From CAJXCL01 sp964394335 (GTDB lineage Bacteria; Nitrospinota; Nitrospinia; CAJXCL01), in assembly GCA_964394335.1 (NCBI GenBank), contig CAYMVZ010000007.1:1-42166 (forward strand): a stretch of 42,166 nt of DNA, written 5' to 3'. The notes below the pieces were generated by a model. The model was not told the origin of the DNA, ran no database searches, and saw only the letters and a list, made by a program, of their open reading frames with translations. Shown piece after piece: positions 16,063 to 24,000 of this stretch; position 1 is the first letter of the stretch; each line of letters begins with the position of its first letter. Both the position numbers and the translations under genes were made by a program.

Positions 16063-16806
16063 CTACTGCATCAACATTCCGCCATTTACATGAATAACCT
16101 GGCCGGTTATATATGAAGCACTATCAGACACGAGAAATTTAACACAATTGGCAATATCTTCTGGTCTTCCCAGCTTTCCCATGGGGATATGTTCTTTCAG
16201 CTCCTGTTTGATATTCTCATTTAAAGACTGCGTCATTTCCGTATCGATAAAGCCCGGAGCAACGGCATTAACTGTAATGTTACGAGAGGCCAGTTCTCGT
16301 GCAGAGGTCTTAGTTAGTCCAATAATTCCGGCTTTTGATGCAGAGTAATTTGCCTGTCCTGCGTTTCCCATGACACCCACAATTGAAGCAATATTTACAA
16401 TTTTGCCTTTTCTTTGTTTCATCATATATTTTGCTGCTGCTTTTGTGCAATTAAACGTCCCCGTTAAATTCACTTTCAGCACAAAATCCCAGTCTTCCTG
16501 CTTCATTCGAACTATTAGTGTGTCCCTGGTAACTCCTGCGTTATTAATTAAAATATCGAGGGTCTTAAACTCTTTAATTGTGTTCTGAACCATATCTTCT
16601 ACATCCGCCGTTTTTGAAACATCAACCTTCTGGATCAGAGCTTTGCAGCTCAATTTTTTTATTTCTTCCGCTGTTTCCTCCGACTCTTTCGCTGTTAAGT
16701 CAGCTATAACGATATTAGCGCCGTCTCGAGCTAATGCAAGCGCGATTTCTTTGCCAATGCCTCTGGCGCCTCCTGTTACCACTGCAGTTTGTCCTTTTAA
16801 CTGCAT
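16063..16806 (-). CDS. fabG: 3-oxoacyl-ACP reductase
   Basis: FabG reduces 3-oxoacyl-ACP with NADPH. This short-chain dehydrogenase has 247 residues, the NADP-binding TGGARGIG (11-18), NNAG (88-91) and the catalytic Ser141, Tyr154 and Lys158 (ANYSASKAG). The C-terminus ITGQVIHVNGGM is typical. The Shine-Dalgarno is GAAAGGAA. It follows fabD after about 70 bases and precedes acpP by 123, and is probably cotranscribed with both. Confidence 0.97.
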   Translation of the reverse strand: MQLKGQTAVVTGGARGIGKEIALALARDGANIVIADLTAKESEETAEEIKKLSCKALIQKVDVSKTADVEDMVQNTIKEFKTLDILINNAGVTRDTLIVRMKQEDWDFVLKVNLTGTFNCTKAAAKYMMKQRKGKIVNIASIVGVMGNAGQANYSASKAGIIGLTKTSARELASRNITVNAVAPGFIDTEMTQSLNENIKQELKEHIPMGKLGRPEDIANCVKFLVSDSASYITGQVIHVNGGMLMQ

Positions 16807-16875
16807 TGTTTGTTCCTTTCATTTGTCAGTGGGAAGATTATTATATTCTTAAGACCATTCATCAATGACCACTGA

Positions 16876-17808
16876 CTAATTCTTTAATTCCGAAAGAGTT
16901 TCTTCCAGGCTTTTCATATCTTCAACGTGGAAGCATTTTATATTTTTGTCAATCCGTTTCATAAGACCTGATAAAACTTTTTTTGGACCCATCTCAATAA
17001 CCGTATCGATTCCTTGTTGAACAATATATCTCATACTTTCTTCCCATCTTACCGGTGCAGTAAGCTGTCGTCCCAAAGCAGAGACTGCTTCGTCCGATTT
17101 AATAACAGGCAAAGCATCCACGTTTGTCACGACTGGAAATTTTAAATCATTAAATTGGATTTTTTTCAATTCTTTAGTCAGGTTTTCTTGAGCCGGATTC
17201 ATAAGAGAACTGTGAGAGGGAGCGCTGACAGGTAATGGGATCACCCTTTTTGCGGTATTTTTTGCTAAGTTAATTGCTTTGTCTACTGCTTCTTTTTCTC
17301 CTGCGATTACAATTTGCTCCGGGCTATTATAATTTGCCGGTTGTACAAGGCCTTCTTTGATTTCATCACACAAAACTTTCACTTCTTCCTTCTGAAGTCC
17401 GATAATAGCGGCCATTGCACCCTTCCCAGCGGGCACAGCATCCTGCATTAATTTTCCCCTCAAATGAACAAGAGGAACGGCATCGGCAAAGCTTAATGCT
17501 TCTGCCGCGACAAGCGCGGAATATTCACCCAGACTATGACCTGCTGCTGCCTTAATTTCTATACCATTTTCAATGAAAATCTTCAAGGCTATTATTGAGG
17601 TAATTAAAATAGCCGGTTGGGTATTTTCAGTCAAGTTTAATGATTCCTTAGGGCCGTTAAAACATATTGATGTGATATCAGAATTCAACAGTTCATTGCC
17701 CTGCTGAAAAAGTTTGCGGGCAATCGGCACGTTATCATAAAAATCTTTTCCCATCCCCACATATTGTGATCCCTGTCCAGGGAAAAGAAGCACGACTTCC
17801 TTTTTCAT
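16876..17808 (-). CDS. fabD: Malonyl-CoA:ACP transacylase
   Basis: FabD loads malonyl groups onto ACP. The 310-residue protein has FPGQGSQYVGMG (9-20), the nucleophile Ser92 in GHSLGEYSALVA and His199 in APSHSSLM, plus the family C-terminal GPKKVLSGLMKRI. Its start is preceded by AGGA at a sensible distance. The 169-base gap to fabH contains a small hairpin element and an 18-base repeat, so a local promoter or processing site is possible. Confidence 0.96.
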   Translation of the reverse strand: MKKEVVLLFPGQGSQYVGMGKDFYDNVPIARKLFQQGNELLNSDITSICFNGPKESLNLTENTQPAILITSIIALKIFIENGIEIKAAAGHSLGEYSALVAAEALSFADAVPLVHLRGKLMQDAVPAGKGAMAAIIGLQKEEVKVLCDEIKEGLVQPANYNSPEQIVIAGEKEAVDKAINLAKNTAKRVIPLPVSAPSHSSLMNPAQENLTKELKKIQFNDLKFPVVTNVDALPVIKSDEAVSALGRQLTAPVRWEESMRYIVQQGIDTVIEMGPKKVLSGLMKRIDKNIKCFHVEDMKSLEETLSELKN

Positions 17809-17820
17809 TAAGCTTTGTCC

Positions 17821-17873
17821 TGAAAGTGTTTAGCGAGCGCATTCCCCGCTGCTTACGGCGGGGTTAGCGAGCG
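17821..17873. repeat. Small hairpin element upstream of fabD
   Basis: It contains the 18-base sequence whose reverse complement is GCTCGCTAAACACTTTCA (17821-17838), also present at 31783-31800 and 41092-41109. Next is a GC-rich hairpin CCCCGC (17844-17849) / GCGGGG (17858-17863), flanked by 10-base direct repeats TTAGCGAGCG (17830-17839, 17864-17873). Confidence 0.6.
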
Positions 17874-17901
17874 AACTTAAAATAAAATAATACTCTACAC
17901 T

Positions 17902-17935
17902 GAAGATTCTCCTCAGTTGCTACTCGGGAGACTTC
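17902..17935. repeat. Imperfect stem-loop between fabH and fabD
   Basis: GAAGATTCTCC on the left can pair imperfectly with GGGAGACTTC on the right. The outer sequence matches the stem-loop downstream of rnc (12864-12895): both begin ACTGAAGATTC and end CTTCAAT, but the inner stems differ. Confidence 0.45.
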
Positions 17936-17977
17936 AATTTGATTATTGATTATTAGGCAATTGCTAACGGCTAATTG

Positions 17978-18976
17978 TTAACTGTCAAGCGACCATTTAA
18001 TGAGTGCGGATCCCCAGGTTAAGCCGGCTCCAAAAGCAGTCATCAAAATAATATCATTCTTTTTGATCCGTTTTTCCCGTACTGCTTCATCTAAAGCTAA
18101 GGGTATTGAAGCTGCGGATGTATTTCCATATTTCATTAAATTCACAAACACTTTTTCCTCAGGTACGTTCAATTTTTTCGCTACTACGTCAATAATCCTT
18201 TTGTTGGCCTGATGTGGAATGATGAGGTTGATATCTTCTATAGTATAGCCATTGTAACTTATTGCTTCTTTGGCCGCATTGACCATAAAGCGAATAGCGA
18301 CTTTAAATGTTTCATTTCCTTTCATTTTGATAAAGTGCTGTTTTTCATTAATAATTTTTTCCGAAATCGGTTTGCGGCTGCCACCACCGGGAACGAATAA
18401 GAGATCATGGTAAAGCCCGTCAGAATGAAGATGTGTTGAAAGGATTCCTTCTTTTTTTCTAACCGTTTCTGCCCGGATAACCACGGCACCAGCGCCGTCG
18501 CCGAATAATACACAGGTAGAGCGATCATTCCAATCTGTAATGCGGGAGAATATTTCACTTCCTATGAGCAAGATGGTTTTGTAACGTTTGCTTTTGATGT
18601 ATTGTTCGGCAATTGACAGGCCATAAATAAAGCCGGAACAGGCTGCCGATAAATCATAAGCAAAGGCGTTTTTTGCCCCAATTCCTAACTGGACCATGCA
18701 TGCGGTAGAAGGAAATAACATATCTGGTGTTGCAGTTGCAACCAAAATCAGATCAACATCTTTGGCTTTAATCCCTGCCTGCTTTAAGGCTTTTTTTGAC
18801 GCCTTAACAGCAAGGTCTGAACAGGCCTCTTTTTTACTCGCAATCCTTCTTTCTGATATACCGGTACGGCTTTTAATCCACTCGTCCGAGGTGTCTACCA
18901 TTTTTTCAAGATCAAAATTTGTCAATATTTTGTCAGGGGCGTAAGACCCTGTACCAATAATATTTGCCTGAATCAT
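17978..18976 (-). CDS. fabH: 3-oxoacyl-ACP synthase III
   Basis: FabH starts fatty-acid synthesis by condensing acetyl-CoA (or another acyl-CoA) with malonyl-ACP. The 332-residue protein has Cys113 (SAACSGF), His255 (IIPHQANKR) and Asn285 (KYGNTSAAS), the complete Cys-His-Asn triad, and begins with the family-like NIIGTGSYAPDKILTN. Its ATG overlaps the plsX stop (ATGA), so the two are translationally coupled. Confidence 0.97.
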   Translation of the reverse strand: MIQANIIGTGSYAPDKILTNFDLEKMVDTSDEWIKSRTGISERRIASKKEACSDLAVKASKKALKQAGIKAKDVDLILVATATPDMLFPSTACMVQLGIGAKNAFAYDLSAACSGFIYGLSIAEQYIKSKRYKTILLIGSEIFSRITDWNDRSTCVLFGDGAGAVVIRAETVRKKEGILSTHLHSDGLYHDLLFVPGGGSRKPISEKIINEKQHFIKMKGNETFKVAIRFMVNAAKEAISYNGYTIEDINLIIPHQANKRIIDVVAKKLNVPEEKVFVNLMKYGNTSAASIPLALDEAVREKRIKKNDIILMTAFGAGLTWGSALIKWSLDS

Positions 18977-20049
18977 GTCTCCTTGTCAGTCGGAAAAGAT
19001 ATGGAATCTTTAATCTGTTTCCAGAACTTTCCTTTTTTTAGGGGTTTTGAGATAGCTTTTAAATTAAATTCCAGATCTTCTTGAATGTGCTGGTTCACTT
19101 TATTTTTAATAAACTCATCTGCTTGTTTGATAGCATTTTTAATTGCTTTTGGCGAAGAACTTCCATGGGATATAATACATATTCCGTTTATTCCCAGGAG
19201 CGGAGCGCCACCATATTCAGAGTAATCCACGGTTTTTTTAAAAAGCCGAAAATAGGGTTTCATTAATAAGTAAGCCAGTTTTGTTCTGAGATTGTTAGTA
19301 AACATATTGTGGAGGCTTTTTTCAATCATTTCGGCAAGACTCTCGCTGATTTTTAAAGCTATGTTGCCGGTGAAGCCGTCGCATACGATTACTTGTGCAT
19401 TTCCACGATATACCTCTTTAGCTTCCACATTTCCGACAAAATTCAGATGGCTTTGCTTTAGCATTTGAAATGTTTCTTTAGTAATTTCATTTCCTTTACT
19501 ATCTTCTTCTCCTATGCTTAACAGGCCCACTGTGGGACTTGAATTATTAAGTTGATATCTGGCAAAAACATGACCCATTATTGCGAACTGGAAGAGAAGC
19601 TCTGATTTGCAATCAACATTTGCCCCTGCATCCAAAAGCACTACCGGTCCTTTGGCAGTGGGAAGAAGTATTGCTATTGCCGGCCTGTCTATTCCTGGCA
19701 AAGGCCGCAGGATCACTGTAGATACGGCAAGAACGGCGCCTGTATTTCCGGCGCTCACCATGGCGGCAGCTTTGCCTGAGTGTACAGAATCAATTGCCAC
19801 ACGGATCGAAGAATCCTTTTTTTGTCTTAAAGCGCGGGAAGGAGACTCTCCCATTTCAACAAATTCTGAAGCGTGTTTCGTTTGGATTGAAAGGCCTTCC
19901 AAGGAATAGCGGCTCAGTTCCTCCTTGATTTTACTTTCCAGACCGACAAGGAGTATCTGGATCCCATAATCACGAGCAGCCCATACAGCCCCTTCTACAA
20001 TAGCTGCAGGGGCATTATCCCCACCCATTGCGTCAACAGCTACGACCAT
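18973..20049 (-). CDS. plsX: Phosphate acyltransferase
   Basis: PlsX makes acyl-phosphate from acyl-ACP for phospholipid synthesis. The 358-residue protein begins VVAVDAMGGDNAP and has MVSAGNTGAVLA, LLDAGANVDCK, VCDGFTGNIALK and ALLGINGICIISHG, all family hallmarks. A GGAGA Shine-Dalgarno lies before the ATG. It follows rpmF by 23 bases and overlaps fabH by four, the common bacterial rpmF-plsX-fabH order. Confidence 0.97.
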   Translation of the reverse strand: MVVAVDAMGGDNAPAAIVEGAVWAARDYGIQILLVGLESKIKEELSRYSLEGLSIQTKHASEFVEMGESPSRALRQKKDSSIRVAIDSVHSGKAAAMVSAGNTGAVLAVSTVILRPLPGIDRPAIAILLPTAKGPVVLLDAGANVDCKSELLFQFAIMGHVFARYQLNNSSPTVGLLSIGEEDSKGNEITKETFQMLKQSHLNFVGNVEAKEVYRGNAQVIVCDGFTGNIALKISESLAEMIEKSLHNMFTNNLRTKLAYLLMKPYFRLFKKTVDYSEYGGAPLLGINGICIISHGSSSPKAIKNAIKQADEFIKNKVNQHIQEDLEFNLKAISKPLKKGKFWKQIKDSISFPTDKET

Positions 20050-20072
20050 GTGATTCTCCAGTTAATTAAGCC

Positions 20073-20255
20073 CTATTTTTCTTCCTTGATCTTAATCACT
20101 TCTTTGCCTTTATAATAACCGCAGGAAGGACAAACAAGGTGTGGCATTTTCACCTCATGGCATTGAGGGCATTCCGAAAGGGTAGGTGGGGTTAAGGCGT
20201 CATGAGACCGCCTCATATTTCTTTTTGATTTAGAAGTTCTTCGTTTAGGCTGCAT
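20073..20255 (-). CDS. rpmF: 50S ribosomal protein L32
   Basis: A 60-residue L32 of the zinc-binding kind: basic N-terminus (PKRRTSKSKRNMRRSHDAL), then CPQC and CPSC knuckles coordinating one zinc ion, then GYYKGKEVI. Its ATG follows the stop codon of the upstream DUF177 gene directly, with no spacer, so translation is coupled. Confidence 0.97.
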   Translation of the reverse strand: MQPKRRTSKSKRNMRRSHDALTPPTLSECPQCHEVKMPHLVCPSCGYYKGKEVIKIKEEK

Positions 20256-20810
20256 TTATTGTTTCTCCTTTAAATGTTTTAATTTTTCCAGGGGCGCCAA
20301 TCTTGGATCGACTTTGATATCATCAGGGCATTTGCATTTTTTTTCATTTAAGTTCTGTCCGCAACGGGGGCAAAGACCATTGCAGTTAACATTACATAAA
20401 GGTTTAATCGGTATTGAAATTATCAGTTGATCATAAACTGGCTGAAAGAGGTTAATGTTTACATTGTCATAAAAATAAATATCCAGATCAGAGGTTTCCA
20501 GTTCTATTTCTTCTTCATCAGGTTTGTTCTCTTTCGGTAAAAAATCTACCTGCATGGCTGTTTGAATCGACGAGTTAAAATGTTTCAAGCAGCGGGCACA
20601 AGTCAAAATAATTGAAGCCGCGACCTCACCTCTGAAATAAACTAATTCTCCTGCTAAAGTTAGACGTCCTTTAATTCTGACGGAATCATTAAAATTGAAA
20701 TTGCAGTTTTCAAAAACAAAACAGGACGGGTCTTCACAAAGCTCCACATTCAGACCTTCTTCAGGGATATTCTGCTTTTCAAAGATCATAGCGGAGGAGC
20801 TGCTTGACAC
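20256..20810 (-). CDS. YceD/DUF177-family protein
   Basis: A 184-residue YceD-like protein, the usual partner gene of rpmF, implicated in the family in 23S rRNA accumulation. Visible family features are GRLTLAGELVYFRGEV, LTCARCLKHF (first Cys pair), an acidic middle stretch and a C-terminal zinc-like cluster (NCNGLCPRCGQNL, CKCP). The start is GTG at 20810, with a perfect AAGGAGG but a long spacer of about 13 bases; the ATG at 20789 has no ribosome-binding site. Upstream is a promoter-like pair and a hairpin with a U-rich tail. Confidence 0.88.
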   Translation of the reverse strand: MSSSSSAMIFEKQNIPEEGLNVELCEDPSCFVFENCNFNFNDSVRIKGRLTLAGELVYFRGEVAASIILTCARCLKHFNSSIQTAMQVDFLPKENKPDEEEIELETSDLDIYFYDNVNINLFQPVYDQLIISIPIKPLCNVNCNGLCPRCGQNLNEKKCKCPDDIKVDPRLAPLEKLKHLKEKQ

Positions 20811-20836
20811 TATAATATGCCACCCTCCTTAAAAGA

Positions 20837-20864
20837 AAAAGATCGTTAAAAATTACGACCTTTT
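20837..20864 (-). terminator. Hairpin with U-rich tail before the DUF177 gene
   Basis: On the minus strand AAAAGGTCGT, an eight-base loop and ACGATCTTTT form a 10-bp stem with one G-U pair, followed at once by TTCTTTT. It has the shape of an intrinsic terminator. It may end sppA transcription, or act as an attenuator for DUF177-rpmF-plsX, because a promoter-like pair lies upstream of it. Confidence 0.6.
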
Positions 20865-20883
20865 ATTCGTAAAAAAAACTAAA

Positions 20884-20912
20884 ATTCTAAATACTTATAT
20901 GGTAAAAGTCAA
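20884..20912 (-). promoter_or_regulatory. Putative sigma-70 promoter of DUF177-rpmF-plsX-fab
   Basis: On the minus strand TTGACT (20912-20907), a 17-base spacer and TAGAAT (20889-20884) match the consensus 5/6 and 5/6. It begins 12 bases after the sppA stop. Initiation near 20877 would place the terminator-like hairpin inside the leader. Confidence 0.5.
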
Positions 20913-20923
20913 GTTGAAAGAAG

Positions 20924-21808
20924 CTAATATTGCCAGAGGTATTGAAGACCGGGAATGATATGCAACTGGTTTGGCATGTAGGATAAGACTTTGTTTTCCA
21001 GCAGCTTAAACAACAGGCTTCTCTCTTTTTTTTCAGAAACTATTTTAGGTTTACCTTTTATTCCGACCAATTCAGCTGCAAGTTTAATAGCTTCTTCAAG
21101 GCTTCCCAGTTTATCCACCAGACCTATTTCAAAGGCCTGTCTGCCGGTAAAAATTCTACCGTCGGACAGTTCCTTTACCTTCTGAACACCTATGCTCCTG
21201 CCAACGGCTACAGCCGTAACAAATTGATCATAAACATCATCAATAACTCCCTGCAGAAGCTTTTTCTCTTTTTCTGTAAATTCTCGCATGGGGGAACCAA
21301 TATCCTTAAATTCTCCGCTTTTTATGATCTCTGTTTTTAGCCCTATTTTTTTCATCAGTTCTTCTATATTGGAAAAGGTCATGATAACACCTATACTTCC
21401 GGTAAGGGTGCCGGGGTTTGCCACGATTTTGTCTGACGCGCACGCAATATAATAACCACCGGATGCGGCGAGATTCCCCATGGAGGTGACTACAATTTTG
21501 TTCGCATTTTTTCTGACATTCAGTATTTCGCTATATATTTCCTGTGAAGGAGCCACACCGCCGCCTGGGCTGTCAATCCTTAATACTATAGCTTTGATGG
21601 ATTTATCATCAGCATATTTTTTAATCTGCCGCACTGTATTTTTGGACTGAGTTATGATGCTCTCGATGTTTATAATAGCAATTTTATCACTTTTTGCTAT
21701 CTTCCCATTGAGTCCCAGGGTGGACGCAAGAAAAAGTGATAATAAAAAGAATATGCCCGCCAATGCGCTAATTAAAAAGATACCGATTAATATTGGTTTT
21801 TTTTTCAT
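20924..21808 (-). CDS. sppA: Signal peptide peptidase SppA, short type
   Basis: A 294-residue membrane-bound serine protease of the 36-kDa type, digesting cleaved signal peptides. Residues 5-32 are a membrane anchor. The catalytic dyad is Ser116 (NLAASGGYY) and Lys168 (SGEFKDIGSP). RIDSPGGGV (77-85) and TGSIGVI are further family motifs. The start codon follows a long T-run, with only CAGGG inside repeat copy B as a possible ribosome-binding site. It lies between rpsA and the DUF177 gene on the same strand. Confidence 0.95.
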   Translation of the reverse strand: MKKKPILIGIFLISALAGIFFLLSLFLASTLGLNGKIAKSDKIAIINIESIITQSKNTVRQIKKYADDKSIKAIVLRIDSPGGGVAPSQEIYSEILNVRKNANKIVVTSMGNLAASGGYYIACASDKIVANPGTLTGSIGVIMTFSNIEELMKKIGLKTEIIKSGEFKDIGSPMREFTEKEKKLLQGVIDDVYDQFVTAVAVGRSIGVQKVKELSDGRIFTGRQAFEIGLVDKLGSLEEAIKLAAELVGIKGKPKIVSEKKERSLLFKLLENKVLSYMPNQLHIIPGLQYLWQY

Positions 21809-21827
21809 AAAAAAACAACCCTGGATA

Positions 21828-21847
21828 CCCCGTGCGGGATCACGGGG
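21828..21847. repeat. Stem-loop repeat, copy B
   Basis: CCCCGTGC and TCACGGGG arms form a stem with one mismatched pair. About 40 bases (ACAACCCTGGATA before, AGGAAA after) match copy D at the window end. It directly precedes sppA, so it forms part of that gene's 5' leader. Confidence 0.7.
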
Positions 21848-21990
21848 AGGAAAGGGTTACAATTAATTGTCATCCTGAGCATGTCGAAGGATAACACAAT
21901 ATTACCTATGTCGCACTTCGGCAAAACCTGTCCTGAACTCGTCGAAGGGCTCAGTGTAACACGGAAAAGTATATAATGACGTTTTAAATG

Positions 21991-22010
21991 CCCCGTATGG
22001 AAGCACGGGA
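21991..22010. repeat. Stem-loop repeat, copy C
   Basis: CCCCGTAT-GGAA-GCACGGGA is a degenerate copy of the stem at 22-41 with the same flanks (TTTTAAATG before, TTTTCTACT after). It lies four bases past the rpsA stop codon. Copies B and C stand about 140 bases apart and may be the two ends of one composite repeat. Confidence 0.65.
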
Positions 22011-22014
22011 TTTT

Positions 22015-23817
22015 CTACTTTCCTTCGTTTTTATTTGTTTCTTCCTCATTCTCAGTGGATTTATCTTCACTTTGACTGCTTTCTTCTTTTGATTCTTCAG
22101 AAGAGGCTTCCATCTCATTTAATTCCTGGCTTTCTTCGATCTGGGAAGCATCTAAATTCTGCTCAAAGGCCTTAATGCTTAAAGCGATTTTACGGTCTAT
22201 AGTGTCAATTTTAATAACCCTGGCAGTGACCTCCTTCCCAACCGGCATAAACGACTCCACATTACTAATTTTTTTTGTGCTTAATTGAGATATATGAATT
22301 AATCCTTCGATACTCTCTTCCAGTTCTACAAAAGCGCCATAATTGGTGGCCTTACAAACCTTACATTTGACATCCGTTCCAATTGTATATTTTTCTGCCA
22401 GTTTTCCCCATGGGTCGGGTGTTAATTGCTTTATCCCAAGAGAGAGCCTTTGGGCATCACGATCAACTTTTAAAACAACGGCTTTGACTGTTTCCCGTTT
22501 TTTAACGACCTCGGAGGGGTGATTGATTTTTTTTGTCCAGTGCATATCTGAGATATGAATTAATCCGTCAATCCCTTCTTCCAACTCAACAAACGCGCCA
22601 AAATCTGTCACGTTTCTTACTCGCCCTTCAACAACCGCTCCATCAGGGTATTTCTCTTCAATGTCATCCCATGGGTTGGGTTCAATCTGTTTCATTCCAA
22701 GAGAAATTCTCTTTTTATCTTTATCAAGACTTAAAATAACAGCCTCAACTATATCCCCAATAGCGACTAATTTGGAAGGATGCCGGATATGGCGGCCCCA
22801 AGACATTTCAGAGATATGCACTAATCCTTCAATGCCTTGCTCTACCTCTACAAACGCACCGTAATCTGTAATACAAACAACTTTTCCCCTGATTTTGCTT
22901 TCTACCGAATACTTTTCTGATATGTTGATCCAGGGGTCTTCTGTGATTTGTTTATGACCCAGGGAGACTCTTTCCTTTTCTTTGTCATATTTCAGAATTA
23001 GAACTTTAATCTTGTCTCCAAGAGAGAATAATTCTGACGGATGATTTACCCGTCCCCAGGACATGTCTGTTATATGAAGAAGTCCGTCTATTCCGCCCAA
23101 ATCGACAAAAACACCATAGTCCGTAATATTTTTTACAATTCCCTGAACAGTCTTTCCTTCTTCTATAGTTGCCAGAGTATCTTTTTTCTCAACGTTTCTT
23201 TGTTCTTCTAAAATGACTCTGCGAGAAAGAACAATGTTGTTCCTCTTTTTATCCATTTTAATAACTTTCATCCGAAATTTTTGGCCGATGATTCTATCCA
23301 TGTCACGAATCGGTCTAAGGTCAATCTGAGATCCCGGTAGAAAGGCTTTCAAGCCTATATCAACGGTTAATCCTCCTTTAGCCTTTGAGACAATAGTTCC
23401 TTCAACGATTTCACCGGTTTCAAAAATGTGTTCTACTTTTTTCCATAGTCTTATTCTGTTGGCCTTTTCTTTAGAGAGGACTACCTGGCCGTCATTGTCT
23501 TCTGTTTTATCAAGAAAAACCTGCACTTCATCGCCTACTTTTAGTTCTGCTCCCTTATCCGGAAATTCATTCCGGTTTACAAACCCTTCAGATTTGAACC
23601 CGATATCAACTAAAAATGAATCTTCGGTTATGCTAACAATAATCCCGGCAATGATTTCTCCTTCCTTATAATTTTTCATGCTGCCTTCGTAGAAAGACTG
23701 AAGTTCTGCTCTTTTTTCAGGGCTGTATTCATCGTCCAAATCGTTTTCTTCCTGCACCGCTGTAACAACAGCACCTTTTTTGTTTTCATCCGTTAACGTT
23801 TGTTTACTTTTTGTCAT
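22015..23817 (-). CDS. rpsA: 30S ribosomal protein S1
   Basis: S1 brings mRNA to the 30S subunit. The 600-residue protein has six S1 (OB-fold) repeats. The last four carry the standard DYGVFVDLGG/DYGAFVEVEQG/DFGAFVELEEG/NYGAFVELEES cores followed by GL[LIV]HIS, and the first two are diverged, as in other Gram-negative S1 proteins. A highly acidic tail (about 45 residues of Glu, Ser and Asn) ends the chain. GGAGG lies 14 bases before the ATG, a long spacer. It lies downstream of tyrA. Confidence 0.97.
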   Translation of the reverse strand: MTKSKQTLTDENKKGAVVTAVQEENDLDDEYSPEKRAELQSFYEGSMKNYKEGEIIAGIIVSITEDSFLVDIGFKSEGFVNRNEFPDKGAELKVGDEVQVFLDKTEDNDGQVVLSKEKANRIRLWKKVEHIFETGEIVEGTIVSKAKGGLTVDIGLKAFLPGSQIDLRPIRDMDRIIGQKFRMKVIKMDKKRNNIVLSRRVILEEQRNVEKKDTLATIEEGKTVQGIVKNITDYGVFVDLGGIDGLLHITDMSWGRVNHPSELFSLGDKIKVLILKYDKEKERVSLGHKQITEDPWINISEKYSVESKIRGKVVCITDYGAFVEVEQGIEGLVHISEMSWGRHIRHPSKLVAIGDIVEAVILSLDKDKKRISLGMKQIEPNPWDDIEEKYPDGAVVEGRVRNVTDFGAFVELEEGIDGLIHISDMHWTKKINHPSEVVKKRETVKAVVLKVDRDAQRLSLGIKQLTPDPWGKLAEKYTIGTDVKCKVCKATNYGAFVELEESIEGLIHISQLSTKKISNVESFMPVGKEVTARVIKIDTIDRKIALSIKAFEQNLDASQIEESQELNEMEASSEESKEESSQSEDKSTENEEETNKNEGK

Positions 23818-24000
23818 AATAATTTAAATTACCTCCTTTATTTTTATTATTTGTCAAGTTTGCTGTTAACAAAGCTAAAGAAACACGTGAATTACTAAAA
23901 AAAATGCGTTTAAACACCTCCTTTTGTTGCAATTAACAGGTGCTAAAAAATCAGCTAATATGAAATCATTTTTTTCTGATCCCTTGATGACTGATCGCTG

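Noticed and set aside
18322..18558. 78-codon minus-strand frame inside fabH
   Set aside because: A shadow frame of fabH, with no independent support.
23830..23925. Possible leader peptide before rpsA (GTG after an AAAAGGAGG)
   Set aside because: The GTG is fused to the Shine-Dalgarno itself with no spacing, and the frame runs into rpsA out of frame. It is more likely an orphan ribosome-binding-like sequence.
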